DNA from: Robertmurraya dakarensis
GTDB taxonomy: Bacteria > Bacillota > Bacilli > Bacillales > Cytobacillaceae
Assembly (NCBI RefSeq): GCF_900156875.1
Contig: NZ_LT707409.1
Coordinates: 376,437 to 440,436 of the forward strand
Length of the DNA stretch: 64,000 nucleotides
Direction: 5' to 3'
Shown here: positions 7,241 through 15,234 of the stretch, one piece after another
How the letters are laid out: each line of letters begins with the position of its first letter
Position numbering within the stretch: the first letter of the stretch is position 1
Position numbers and translations under genes: made by a program
Notes under the pieces: generated by a model
Told to the model about the DNA's origin: nothing
What the model saw: the letters and a program-made list of their open reading frames with translations, nothing else
The model's database searches: none

Positions 7241-8998
7241 ATGGATATCCGGAAAACCGAAAAGATTGTTAAAAGACTAGAACACCAGCTCCGTAATACC
7301 TCACGCCAATTAGTGAATTTCAAGACGGAAGAAGAAACATTGCAATACTTATCAGATTCTTTTCGTTTAGAGCTTTCTGGTGACTTCGTTGGGATTATTA
7401 TGAAAGAGAGCGAAAAGTTTTGTTTGAAAGTATGGAGTGGTGAATCTATTTCGTTAACCACTGCTTTTCCGATGGAAATCAATCAATGTTCTCCAAGTTT
7501 AATGGAAAAAACGATAACGTTTGCTAGGGCTGATGAAGACTGTGAAATTACTGCTATTTTAAAAAAGGAAAAAGTGCCTACATGGTTTACGTTCCCGTTA
7601 AAAAATGAGTTAAACCTTTTTGGATTTTGTATTATTGGCTTTTTTCAGGATGTGACGCTATACCCGGAAATGGGAAAAGTCTTTGATGAATTTGGGAAAG
7701 ATGTAGCCATTGCGATGCTATATCAGAATGAAAAGAACCATAAGCAGAATCTACATCTTTTATTAAATTATCAGCAGGAGCTTTTGAAGGAAACGGTAGT
7801 AGGAAATGGATTGGATGGGATCACCGACAAGTTAGGTGAGCTTTTTTCAAAGTCTGTATTAATACTTGATCGGTTCCTAAGACCGATTTCATTCAAACTC
7901 ATGAATTTAGACAAAGATCTATTTGATGAACTGGTAGAACTTGCAGCCTATGAAGTTACGGACGTACTGTCAAAAAGTAATGAAACTAAACCTGATCAAT
8001 TAGTCGATAGAAAAATGGCTGTATGGCCTATCAATGGCGGCGGAGATTTATTAGCGTATCTTGCTGTTGACGTCACGAATGAAAAAATGGATGAATATCA
8101 TCGTTTGAGTATTGATGTTGCCCGAAATATTTATTCCATCCAATTTATTAAACAAAAGCTTGTTTTAGACACGAAAGAGCAAGTAAAGGATAGCTTTATT
8201 AATCAATTATTAGTTGAAAAAATAATCGATGAAGATAAAATCATCCAATATGCAAATTTATTTCATTGGGATATCTATCGTTCCAACTGTGTGGCTGTTG
8301 TTTTTATAGTTGTTGGGGATAAAGAGCAATCCATGAATTTACTAGAACAAGAAGCACATAAATCATGGCTTTGGGAGCAGTTGAAATCTCAAATCTTACT
8401 TACAGATCCCGAGATTTTAATAGCGAATAAAGAAGGCGAGTACATACTAATCTCACCAGCTCATAAAAGCTCGAAAGCATACTGGTCGAAAGTTTATGAG
8501 AATTTTAAAAAAACGGTGGAAACGAACAGTAATAATAGTAAGGTTTTTTTAGCAGCAGGTGGAAAAACGACAAAGCTATCAGAGTATTATGATAGTTATC
8601 TGCAGGCTGTTAAAGCTCTAAACGTTGTAATGCATCGTTATAAAGATATAGGATTTGCCCTATTCGACGAGTTGGGTGCCTATACCCTGCTGCAGCAATT
8701 AAAAGATGAGCAAATGGCCAAAATTTTTGTGAATAAACATCTGCAGCCATTGCTTCAATACTCTGAAGGGAAAACGATGGATTTGTTTCATACACTTCAA
8801 GTTTACCTTTATCACAATGGAAATATTAAGGAAACATCGGAGGAGTTATATATTCATAGAAGTACTCTCCTCTATCGGCTTGAAAAGATTGAAAGCTTAA
8901 TAGAAGTTGATTTGAACTATTCTGAGCATCGATTTGTCTTGATGATGGCCTATAAATTATACGATTTATTTTATGAAAAGGGTGTTTCTTTTTCCTAA
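7241..8998 (+). CDS. PucR/CdaR-type transcriptional regulator
   Basis: 585 residues. A GAF-like sensor region occupies roughly 30-160, a central CdaR/GGDEF-like region about 290-480, and a C-terminal PucR helix-turn-helix (HTH_30) about 515-575, with GNIKETSEELYIHRSTLLYR typical of this family. PucR-type proteins mostly activate catabolic operons in response to an intermediate. The start ATG 7241 follows GTGGGGAG; the upstream in-frame ATG lies within a terminator hairpin. Placed between two ligase/TRAP units, it is the best candidate for binding the shared element at 9071 and 12278. Confidence 0.88.
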   Translation: MDIRKTEKIVKRLEHQLRNTSRQLVNFKTEEETLQYLSDSFRLELSGDFVGIIMKESEKFCLKVWSGESISLTTAFPMEINQCSPSLMEKTITFARADEDCEITAILKKEKVPTWFTFPLKNELNLFGFCIIGFFQDVTLYPEMGKVFDEFGKDVAIAMLYQNEKNHKQNLHLLLNYQQELLKETVVGNGLDGITDKLGELFSKSVLILDRFLRPISFKLMNLDKDLFDELVELAAYEVTDVLSKSNETKPDQLVDRKMAVWPINGGGDLLAYLAVDVTNEKMDEYHRLSIDVARNIYSIQFIKQKLVLDTKEQVKDSFINQLLVEKIIDEDKIIQYANLFHWDIYRSNCVAVVFIVVGDKEQSMNLLEQEAHKSWLWEQLKSQILLTDPEILIANKEGEYILISPAHKSSKAYWSKVYENFKKTVETNSNNSKVFLAAGGKTTKLSEYYDSYLQAVKALNVVMHRYKDIGFALFDELGAYTLLQQLKDEQMAKIFVNKHLQPLLQYSEGKTMDLFHTLQVYLYHNGNIKETSEELYIHRSTLLYRLEKIESLIEVDLNYSEHRFVLMMAYKLYDLFYEKGVSFS

Positions 8999-9003
8999 TA
9001 TGC

Positions 9004-9040
9004 AAAAAGGTATGGCAGTGTGCCATGCTTTTTTGTTTTT
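9004..9040 (+). terminator. Terminator of the pucR-like gene
   Basis: GTATGGCA-GTG-TGCCATGC stem followed by a T-run, six bases after the stop codon. Confidence 0.85.
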
Positions 9041-9070
9041 TGTACTTTATTTAGGAAAATTTAAAGATTG

Positions 9071-9117
9071 TTTCCTACATGATGAGGGTACAGCGTATTT
9101 AGGCAATGTTTTATAAT
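9071..9117 (+). promoter_or_regulatory. Activator-type promoter with conserved upstream element (copy 1)
   Basis: The element TTTCCTACATG, then TGA and GGTACAG (9071-9093), overlaps a poor -35 (TACAGC, 9089-9094). A 17-bp spacer leads to a good -10, TATAAT (9112-9117). The same element with the same spacing recurs at 12278-12324. A conserved block over a weak -35 is typical of activator-dependent promoters. Confidence 0.6.
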
Positions 9118-9338
9118 TGAAAGATGGAATATTTAGAATAATTAATCAATTGATAAAAGATGTATTAGGGCGGTAATCAACTTTGAACTGAATGGTCCCG
9201 GCCACCGGGTTGATATCCGCAATTTTCAAGATTTTAGGACCAATAAGAGTAGTACTTTCATCATATGAATCTTTAAAAAAGATTCAAAGGAGAGCACTAA
9301 TATTTAAAGGTAAGGTTTTTCATTGAAAGGGGATTTAT
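9118..9338 (+). other. Long 5' leader of the second ligase gene
   Basis: About 210 nt between the predicted transcription start and the ligase ATG. A local dyad AAAGATTC/GAATCTTT-like segment occurs near 9268-9290. No known riboswitch class was recognised. Confidence 0.35.
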
Positions 9339-10898
9339 ATGGATCAAAAATTAGTATCAATGTCTCAGCAATTACTTATCGGAGAAGCCTTAAAATATGC
9401 TGCACATATTGTTCCAGAACGAGAAGCCTTTGTCTACGGGGATCTCAGGTTCACATATAAAGACTTTCTTGATCGAGCTTCGCATTTAGCGGGATGGCTC
9501 CAATCACATGGGATTGCAAAAAATGACAAGGTGGGCTGCCTCTTTAAAAACGGAATGCCTTTTGTTGAATTATATTTTGGCACAAGCTTATGCGGAGGTG
9601 TTTTTGTTCCTGTAAATTTCCGACTCGTCTCGAAAGAAATTGACTATATTGTTAATCAGTCAGATATTAAAATCCTGTTCGTCGAGGAAGAGTTCATTGA
9701 TAGATTAACCCCAATAATTAGCAAACTATCAAAAGTAGAAATGATTGTATTAGTGGGATGTTCAGACTTTGACCTTGGAATAGGCTTTGTCACTTATGAT
9801 TCTATTTACGATACTCCTGTAAACTTTCAACAAAAAGAACTTCAAGATGATGACGCCCATGCCATTATTTACACCTCTGGTACGACAGGTAAACCAAAAG
9901 GAGCTGTCTTAACGCATAAAAACTTGTATACAAATGGATTAAATAAACTCTATCATTCAAATTTGAGGAAAGATGTAAGGCAGATTGTTAGTGCTCCATT
10001 ATTTCATGTAGCGGCACTATCGCAGCTAGTACAAAATTGTTTAGTAAAAGGGACAATACATTTACACCGTGATTTTGAACCAGAAAGAATTTTAACAACC
10101 ATTCAAAACGAAAGAATCAACTCGGTGGGAATGGTCCCTGCAATGTGGAACTTTCTATTCCAGGTACCAAATTTTCAAGACTACGATGTTAGCTCAATAA
10201 TGTCATGTTCCATGGGAGGAGCGATTTGTCCGCTAGAATTAAAGAAAAGAATCATGGCAGTCTTTGAAAATGCCGAAATTCTTGAATCGTTTGGACAAAC
10301 AGAAATGAGCCCAGCTACAACGTACTTAACTGGGGAGGATTCATTGCGGAAGACAGATTCAGTTGGCAAACCGGCTATAAATGTACGGGTTCGCGTTGTT
10401 GATGATGTAATGAATGATGTTCCAATAGGAGAAATTGGAGAAATAGTCTATCAAGGACCGACTACCATGAAGGAATACTATAAAAATCCGGAGGCAACGA
10501 AGGAGGCTTTTAAAGGGGGCTGGTTTCACAGCGGTGATTTGGTCCGAGTGGACGAGGAAGGCTTCATTTATGTTGTAGATCGTAAAAAAGATATGATTAT
10601 TAGCGGTGGCGAAAATATCTACCCAAAAGAAATAGAAGAAATTTTATATAGGCACACAGACATTTTGGAGGCTTCGGTAATTGGAGTTCCTGATCCTGAC
10701 TGGGGTGAGAGTGTCAAAGCGTGTATTGTGATGAAGCCCGACAAGCAACTGACAAAAGAACAAGTGATTGAATACTGTCAAAGGTGGCTTGCTTCCTATA
10801 AGAAACCGAAGCTTGTTGATTTTTTGGATTCTTTGCCTCGAAATGGAGCTGGCAAGGTATTAAAGACGGTGTTAAGGAATGAAAACTATCAAAAATAA
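9339..10898 (+). CDS. Acyl-CoA ligase (long-chain/aromatic acid type), paralog A
   Basis: 519-residue class I adenylate-forming ligase. Motifs: IIYTSGTTGKPKGA (about 176-189), FGQTEMSPATTYL (about 313), WFHSGDLVRVDEEGFIYVVDRKKD (about 394-417), and the catalytic lysine in NGAGKVLKTVL at the C-terminus. GAAAGGGGA precedes the ATG. It is followed by a solo TRAP binding protein at 11022, repeating the ligase-DctP order seen at 1842-4558. It is a near-duplicate of the ligase at 13467 (about three quarters identical by eye over the first 75 residues). Substrate unknown. Confidence 0.9.
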   Translation: MDQKLVSMSQQLLIGEALKYAAHIVPEREAFVYGDLRFTYKDFLDRASHLAGWLQSHGIAKNDKVGCLFKNGMPFVELYFGTSLCGGVFVPVNFRLVSKEIDYIVNQSDIKILFVEEEFIDRLTPIISKLSKVEMIVLVGCSDFDLGIGFVTYDSIYDTPVNFQQKELQDDDAHAIIYTSGTTGKPKGAVLTHKNLYTNGLNKLYHSNLRKDVRQIVSAPLFHVAALSQLVQNCLVKGTIHLHRDFEPERILTTIQNERINSVGMVPAMWNFLFQVPNFQDYDVSSIMSCSMGGAICPLELKKRIMAVFENAEILESFGQTEMSPATTYLTGEDSLRKTDSVGKPAINVRVRVVDDVMNDVPIGEIGEIVYQGPTTMKEYYKNPEATKEAFKGGWFHSGDLVRVDEEGFIYVVDRKKDMIISGGENIYPKEIEEILYRHTDILEASVIGVPDPDWGESVKACIVMKPDKQLTKEQVIEYCQRWLASYKKPKLVDFLDSLPRNGAGKVLKTVLRNENYQK

Positions 10899-11021
10899 CG
10901 GTATACACGACTAAGTCCCGTTCTAACAAAGCGATACTCTATGAGGAATCCGCCTATTTGTAAGTGTTAGTTTTCAATTTTTAAAAATAATATTTTTTTA
11001 CTTTGAGAGGGAGGTTAAATA

Positions 11022-12110
11022 ATGAATACAAATCGATTCTTAAAATTAAGTCTAGCTTTGGTTTTTATGCTTTCTCTTCTATTGTTGGGTGCTTGCAGCA
11101 GCGGCAGCTCTAGAAGTGAATCAACAGGAGGAAGTTCTGATGAGGGGAAAGCCGAGGAAAAAGAAGAAAAAATCTATAAATTAAGGATGAATTCCATGAA
11201 CGCACCACCGACAGATTCAAATACATCATCATATTTGGCTCAAGAGGGATTTAAGGAATTAGTAAAAGAAAAAACTAATGGAAGGGTAGAAATTGAGATA
11301 TTCTATGCCAATCAGTTGGCTGGTCAGTCAGAGTCATTAGACGCACTCTCCCGCGGAACCATTGATATGCAAGTCATTTCACCTGTTTCATGGACTGATA
11401 AAATTCCTGAGGGAAACTGGAACTCGTTACCATTTGGATGGAAGAACGAAGAAGAGCTAGTCTATTTGATCAACGAGTCCGGACTTGGTGACTTATATGC
11501 AGAAGCATTAAATGAATATGGAGTGAAACCTTTATTTTACTATCAGAGTTCTGCAATGGCGTTTCTCAGCAATGTTCGAATTTCAGGACCAGAAGATATG
11601 AAAGGTGCCATTGTGAATACTCAAGGTACTTTAAAAGGAGATTTTTACAAGGCAATGGGTGCCGGTATTGCCAATCTGCCATATGCGGAGTACTATGAAG
11701 GTTTATTACGAGGTACGATCGATGCCGTTAGTTTTCCTGCCTATACATTGGATACTTATAAACTGGGTGAGGTTGTCAAATATGTGACAGTCCCTGGGGA
11801 GCTTTCCCCTGGTGCCGCTATGATAGCTATCAGTCAATCAGCGTGGGACGAACTTCCAAGCGATCTCCAAGATCTTGTTATGGAGGCAGCAAAAGAAATT
11901 GAGCAGCAAACTATTGCTGCGTCGAAAGCCTATACAGAGCACGGTATTGAGTTCGCAAAAGAAAACGGGTTGGAAGTAGTAGAGTTGTCGGAAGAAGCTC
12001 ATAAAGAATTTGTAGAGATTGCTAAAGAAACGTATTGGCGGGGATTTGCAGAAACGAATGAAAGAACGAAGAAAATGATCGAAATAATTGAAGAAACGCA
12101 AAATAATTAA
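11022..12110 (+). CDS. Solo TRAP substrate-binding lipoprotein (DctP family), paralog
   Basis: 362 residues with a lipoprotein signal ending in LLGAC. It aligns along its whole length with the binding protein at 3473, sharing blocks such as ANQLAGQSESLDALSRGTID, and has the same Asn in place of the usual ligand-binding Arg (DMKGAIVN). GAGAGGGAGG precedes the ATG. No dctQ or dctM follows, so it most likely shares the permease encoded at 4655-6541 and widens its substrate range. It is followed by a hairpin like the one after the first dctP. Confidence 0.92.
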   Translation: MNTNRFLKLSLALVFMLSLLLLGACSSGSSRSESTGGSSDEGKAEEKEEKIYKLRMNSMNAPPTDSNTSSYLAQEGFKELVKEKTNGRVEIEIFYANQLAGQSESLDALSRGTIDMQVISPVSWTDKIPEGNWNSLPFGWKNEEELVYLINESGLGDLYAEALNEYGVKPLFYYQSSAMAFLSNVRISGPEDMKGAIVNTQGTLKGDFYKAMGAGIANLPYAEYYEGLLRGTIDAVSFPAYTLDTYKLGEVVKYVTVPGELSPGAAMIAISQSAWDELPSDLQDLVMEAAKEIEQQTIAASKAYTEHGIEFAKENGLEVVELSEEAHKEFVEIAKETYWRGFAETNERTKKMIEIIEETQNN

Positions 12111-12145
12111 TCTTACTGTTCAATAGTAGATATCTAAAATAATTA

Positions 12146-12175
12146 GTGTGGCCCTGCAATATGGCGGGGTCATAC
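12146..12175 (+). terminator. Hairpin after the solo dctP gene
   Basis: GTGTGGCCCTGC pairs, with wobbles, to GGCGGGGTCATAC. The stem resembles that at 4588-4622, but there is no T-run, so it may stabilise the mRNA end or terminate weakly. Confidence 0.5.
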
Positions 12176-12277
12176 TTGTGCTTATCAACTTATTAATTTA
12201 TATATATCTTCTATTTTGGGTCATTTACTGTGAGCATCTTGTGCTTTTAATACATAATGTTGAAAAAACGAATAAAG

Positions 12278-12324
12278 TTTCCTACATGGTGATGGTACAG
12301 AATATTCAGCGAATCTTTTATACT
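12278..12324 (+). promoter_or_regulatory. Activator-type promoter with conserved upstream element (copy 2)
   Basis: The 23-bp element at 12278-12300 differs from that at 9071-9093 at only two positions. The weak -35 TACAGA and the -10 TATACT (12319-12324) keep the identical 17-bp spacing. It drives the flavoprotein gene starting at 12400. Confidence 0.6.
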
Positions 12325-12399
12325 CTAAATATAGTAAATAGTAAAACTACTTTTTATGCAGCAAAATCGAATGGAAATTATCGAATGGGGGAAAAGAAC

Positions 12400-13392
12400 A
12401 TGTCAAATATTCCATCAATACTTCAAGGGTTACGGATTCCCGTAATCGCCTCACCACTTTTCATCATAAGTAATCCTAAACTAGTTATTGAACAATGTAA
12501 GGCAGGAATAGTTGGATCCATGCCAGCACTTAATGCAAGACCTGCTTCTCTGCTTGATGAATGGCTGGCAGAAATTACAGAGGAGCTTGACGCCTACAAT
12601 GCAAAAAATCCAGAACGTCCGGCAGCACCATTTGCGATTAACCAGATTGTACACAAATCCAATGAACGGTTAGAACAAGACATGGAATTGTGTGTAAAGT
12701 ATAAGGTACCGCTGATTATTTCTTCTTTAGGAGCACGTAAGGAAATATTTGATGCAGCTCACAGCTATGGGGGAGTCGTTTTACATGACGTTATTGATAA
12801 TAATTTTGCACACAAAGCGATTGACAAAGGCGCAGATGGTTTAATTGCTGTTGCTGCAGGAGCGGGCGGCCATGCTGGCGAGAAGAGCCCGTTTGCTTTA
12901 ATTCAAGAAATCCGTGAGTGGTTTGATGGACCACTTGCTTTGTCAGGATCGATTGCAAACGGCAGTTCCATTTTAGCAGCTCAAGCGATGGGCGCTGATT
13001 TTGCTTATATCGGCTCTCCGTTTATTGCTACTCATGAAGCAAATGCATCAGACCAATATAAGCAAACCATCGTTGACAGCACGTCTGAAGATATCGTTTA
13101 CAGCAGTCTCTTCACAGGGGTGCGTGGAAATTATTTGAAACCATCTATCCGGAACGCAGGATTGGATCCTGATAATCTGCCAGAAAGTGATCCATCTAAG
13201 ATGAATTTTGGTTCAAATGCGGTGAAGCCATGGAAAGATATATGGGGCAGTGGTCAGGGAATTGGTGCGATCACGAAAGTCACAAGCACAGCGGCCTACG
13301 TAGACAAGCTTTATCAAGAGTACTGCGATGCAAGGAAGAGCTTGTTAACCAGGTCTGCTGATTACTCTTTACAATCCCTGCAATCCTTATAA
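12400..13392 (+). CDS. Nitronate monooxygenase family flavoprotein
   Basis: 330-residue TIM-barrel FMN enzyme of the 2-nitropropane dioxygenase/nitronate monooxygenase family. The N-terminal LRIPVIASPLFIISNPKL and the phosphate-binding loop AAGAGGHAGEKSPF (near 150, with the conserved His) are family marks, as is GADFAYIGSPFIATHEA near 205. Members oxidise alkyl nitronates such as propionate-3-nitronate; some relatives instead reduce enoyl groups. The start is ATG 12400 behind GGGGGAAAAG; the promoter at 12278-12324 lies inside the longer open frame, which rules out an earlier start. The ligase that follows suggests joint work on one substrate. Confidence 0.88.
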   Translation: MSNIPSILQGLRIPVIASPLFIISNPKLVIEQCKAGIVGSMPALNARPASLLDEWLAEITEELDAYNAKNPERPAAPFAINQIVHKSNERLEQDMELCVKYKVPLIISSLGARKEIFDAAHSYGGVVLHDVIDNNFAHKAIDKGADGLIAVAAGAGGHAGEKSPFALIQEIREWFDGPLALSGSIANGSSILAAQAMGADFAYIGSPFIATHEANASDQYKQTIVDSTSEDIVYSSLFTGVRGNYLKPSIRNAGLDPDNLPESDPSKMNFGSNAVKPWKDIWGSGQGIGAITKVTSTAAYVDKLYQEYCDARKSLLTRSADYSLQSLQSL

Positions 13393-13409
13393 TCCGTATA
13401 CATCTAAAA

Positions 13410-13441
13410 ATAGGGGGGCGGCCAAAGTGCCCCTTTTTTTA
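13410..13441 (+). terminator. GC-rich hairpin with T-run
   Basis: GGGGC/GCCCC stem followed by seven T, between the flavoprotein gene and the third ligase. Transcription of the ligase would need read-through or its own promoter. Confidence 0.7.
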
Positions 13442-13466
13442 CAACAAAAAGAAGAGGGAGATTCAA

Positions 13467-15026
13467 ATGGGTCAAGAATTAGTAAAGATGTCTCAACAAT
13501 TACTTATTGGGGAAGCTTTAAAATATGCTGCACACAATGTACCAGATCGAGAAGCATTTGTAGATGGCGATACGAGATTAACTTATCGTGAAATTCTTAA
13601 TCGAGCTAAACATCTAGCAGGCTGGCTCCAATCACAAGGAATTGCAAAAGATGACAAGGTTGGTTGTATCTTGAAAAATGGAATGCCTTTTGCCGAATTA
13701 TATTTTGGTACTAGTCTAAGCGGGGGTGTTTTCGTTCCTGTAAACTTCCGTCTAGTCTCTAAAGAGATCGAATACATTATTAATCAGTCAGATATAAAAA
13801 TTTTATTAGTTGAGGAAGAGTTTATTGATAGAATCACCCCAATTATTAATCATCTTCCAAAAGTAACAATGATTGTTACGGTTGGAGCTCCAGACCTTAA
13901 CCTCGGTAAAGATACTATCACTTATGAATCGATCTACCATGCTGCTGCAAACCTTCAAAACGTAGATCTTAATGATGATGATGCACACGCCATTATTTAC
14001 ACTTCTGGTACGACAGGTAAACCCAAGGGAGCTGTTTTAACGCATAAAAATTTGTACGTAAATGGATTGAATCGGCTTTATCATGCTAATCCAAGGAGAG
14101 GGATTAAGCAGATTGTTAATGCTCCATTGTTTCATGTTGCGGCATTGGCGACACTTGTACAAAATTGTTTATTAGAAGGAACCATTCATTTACAGCGTGA
14201 ATTTGATCCTAAAGTTGTTTTGGAAACGATTCAAAATGAAAGAATTAACTCAATGTTCATGGTCCCGGCGATGTGGAACTTTCTGTTTCAGGTGCCTAAT
14301 TTTGAGGAATATGATGTTCGTTCAATGGTTACATGTGCAACGGGAGGAGCCATCTGCCCTTTAGAGATCAAGAAAAGAATCATGGAAGTCTTTGAAAATG
14401 CTGAAATTCTTGAAGCGTTCGGACAGACGGAAATGAGCCCGGCTGCAACTTATTTAACCGGGGACGACTCACTAAGAAAGACCGACTCCGTAGGAAAACC
14501 TTCTATTAATGTAAGAGTTCGCGTTGTCGATGATGAAATGAATGATGTGCCTGTTGGAGAAATAGGGGAAATTGTCTATCAAGGACCAACTACCATGAAG
14601 GAATACTATAAAAATCCAGAAGCAACGAAGGATGCTTTTAAAGGGGGATGGTTCCACAGCGGCGATTTGGTCCGCATGGATGAGGAAGGCTTTATTTATG
14701 TCGTAGATCGTAAGAAAGATATGATAATAAGCGGAGGTGAAAATATTTACCCAAAAGAATTAGAGGAAGTTTTATATGGTCACCCAGATATTCTCGAAGC
14801 CGCGGTAATTGGAGTTCCTGACCCTGATTGGGGTGAGAGTGTCAAAGCATATATTGTCATGAAGCCTGGAAAGCAGTTGACAAAGGAGGAAGTGATTGGA
14901 TACTGTCAAAGTTGGGTAGCTTCCTATAAAAAACCAAAGCAAGTTGAATTTTTGGACGCTTTGCCTCGAAATGGGGCTGGAAAGGTCCTAAAGACTGTGT
15001 TGAGGACTGAAGTATATCAAAAATAA
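13467..15026 (+). CDS. Acyl-CoA ligase, paralog B
   Basis: 519 residues, the same length as the ligase at 9339 and co-linear with it, with the same motifs (IIYTSGTTGKPKGA, FGQTEMSPAATYL, WFHSGDLVRMDEEGF, NGAGKVLKTVL). GAAGAGGGAG precedes the ATG. The pair looks like a fairly recent local duplication that also involved the binding protein. Differences are spread over the protein, so substrate preference may have shifted. It acts in the cytoplasm, making acyl-CoA. Confidence 0.9.
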   Translation: MGQELVKMSQQLLIGEALKYAAHNVPDREAFVDGDTRLTYREILNRAKHLAGWLQSQGIAKDDKVGCILKNGMPFAELYFGTSLSGGVFVPVNFRLVSKEIEYIINQSDIKILLVEEEFIDRITPIINHLPKVTMIVTVGAPDLNLGKDTITYESIYHAAANLQNVDLNDDDAHAIIYTSGTTGKPKGAVLTHKNLYVNGLNRLYHANPRRGIKQIVNAPLFHVAALATLVQNCLLEGTIHLQREFDPKVVLETIQNERINSMFMVPAMWNFLFQVPNFEEYDVRSMVTCATGGAICPLEIKKRIMEVFENAEILEAFGQTEMSPAATYLTGDDSLRKTDSVGKPSINVRVRVVDDEMNDVPVGEIGEIVYQGPTTMKEYYKNPEATKDAFKGGWFHSGDLVRMDEEGFIYVVDRKKDMIISGGENIYPKELEEVLYGHPDILEAAVIGVPDPDWGESVKAYIVMKPGKQLTKEEVIGYCQSWVASYKKPKQVEFLDALPRNGAGKVLKTVLRTEVYQK

Positions 15027-15046
15027 GGATATATCCTATAAAGAAA

Positions 15047-15096
15047 GGGCCTGTTCCCGGCAGAGTAAAGAGTTACTGCAGCGGGAATAGGCTCTT
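15047..15096. repeat. Nested-hairpin element, copy 1 (terminator-like)
   Basis: Outer stem GGGCCTGTTCCCG with CGGGAATAGGCTC, enclosing an inner dyad AGTAA...TTACT and the signature TTACTGCAGCGGG. It lies 20 nt after the ligase stop and probably terminates it. The same layout recurs at 17195 and 63396. Confidence 0.8.
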
Positions 15097-15171
15097 ATCA
15101 ATTAGGCGCCAGACCGTAAAATGTCTTTCATTCTTGAGTATACAAACAAGCTTTGAATTTTGGATGCAATT

Positions 15172-15208
15172 AAAGGCCCAACTAACTTTCAAGATAGTTG
15201 GGCTTTTC
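15172..15208. terminator. Bidirectional terminator between ligase and sulP
   Basis: GCCCAACTA and TAGTTGGGC perfect arms with A- and T-runs. It lies 27 nt past the stop of the minus-strand sulP gene. Confidence 0.8.
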
Positions 15209-15234
15209 CAAAATCTCTGAGGTTTTTCCTCAAA

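Noticed and set aside
12148-12399. N-terminal extension of the nitronate monooxygenase (84 extra codons)
   Set aside because: The extension covers a hairpin and the conserved promoter element; ATG 12400 has a ribosome binding site and matches the family start.
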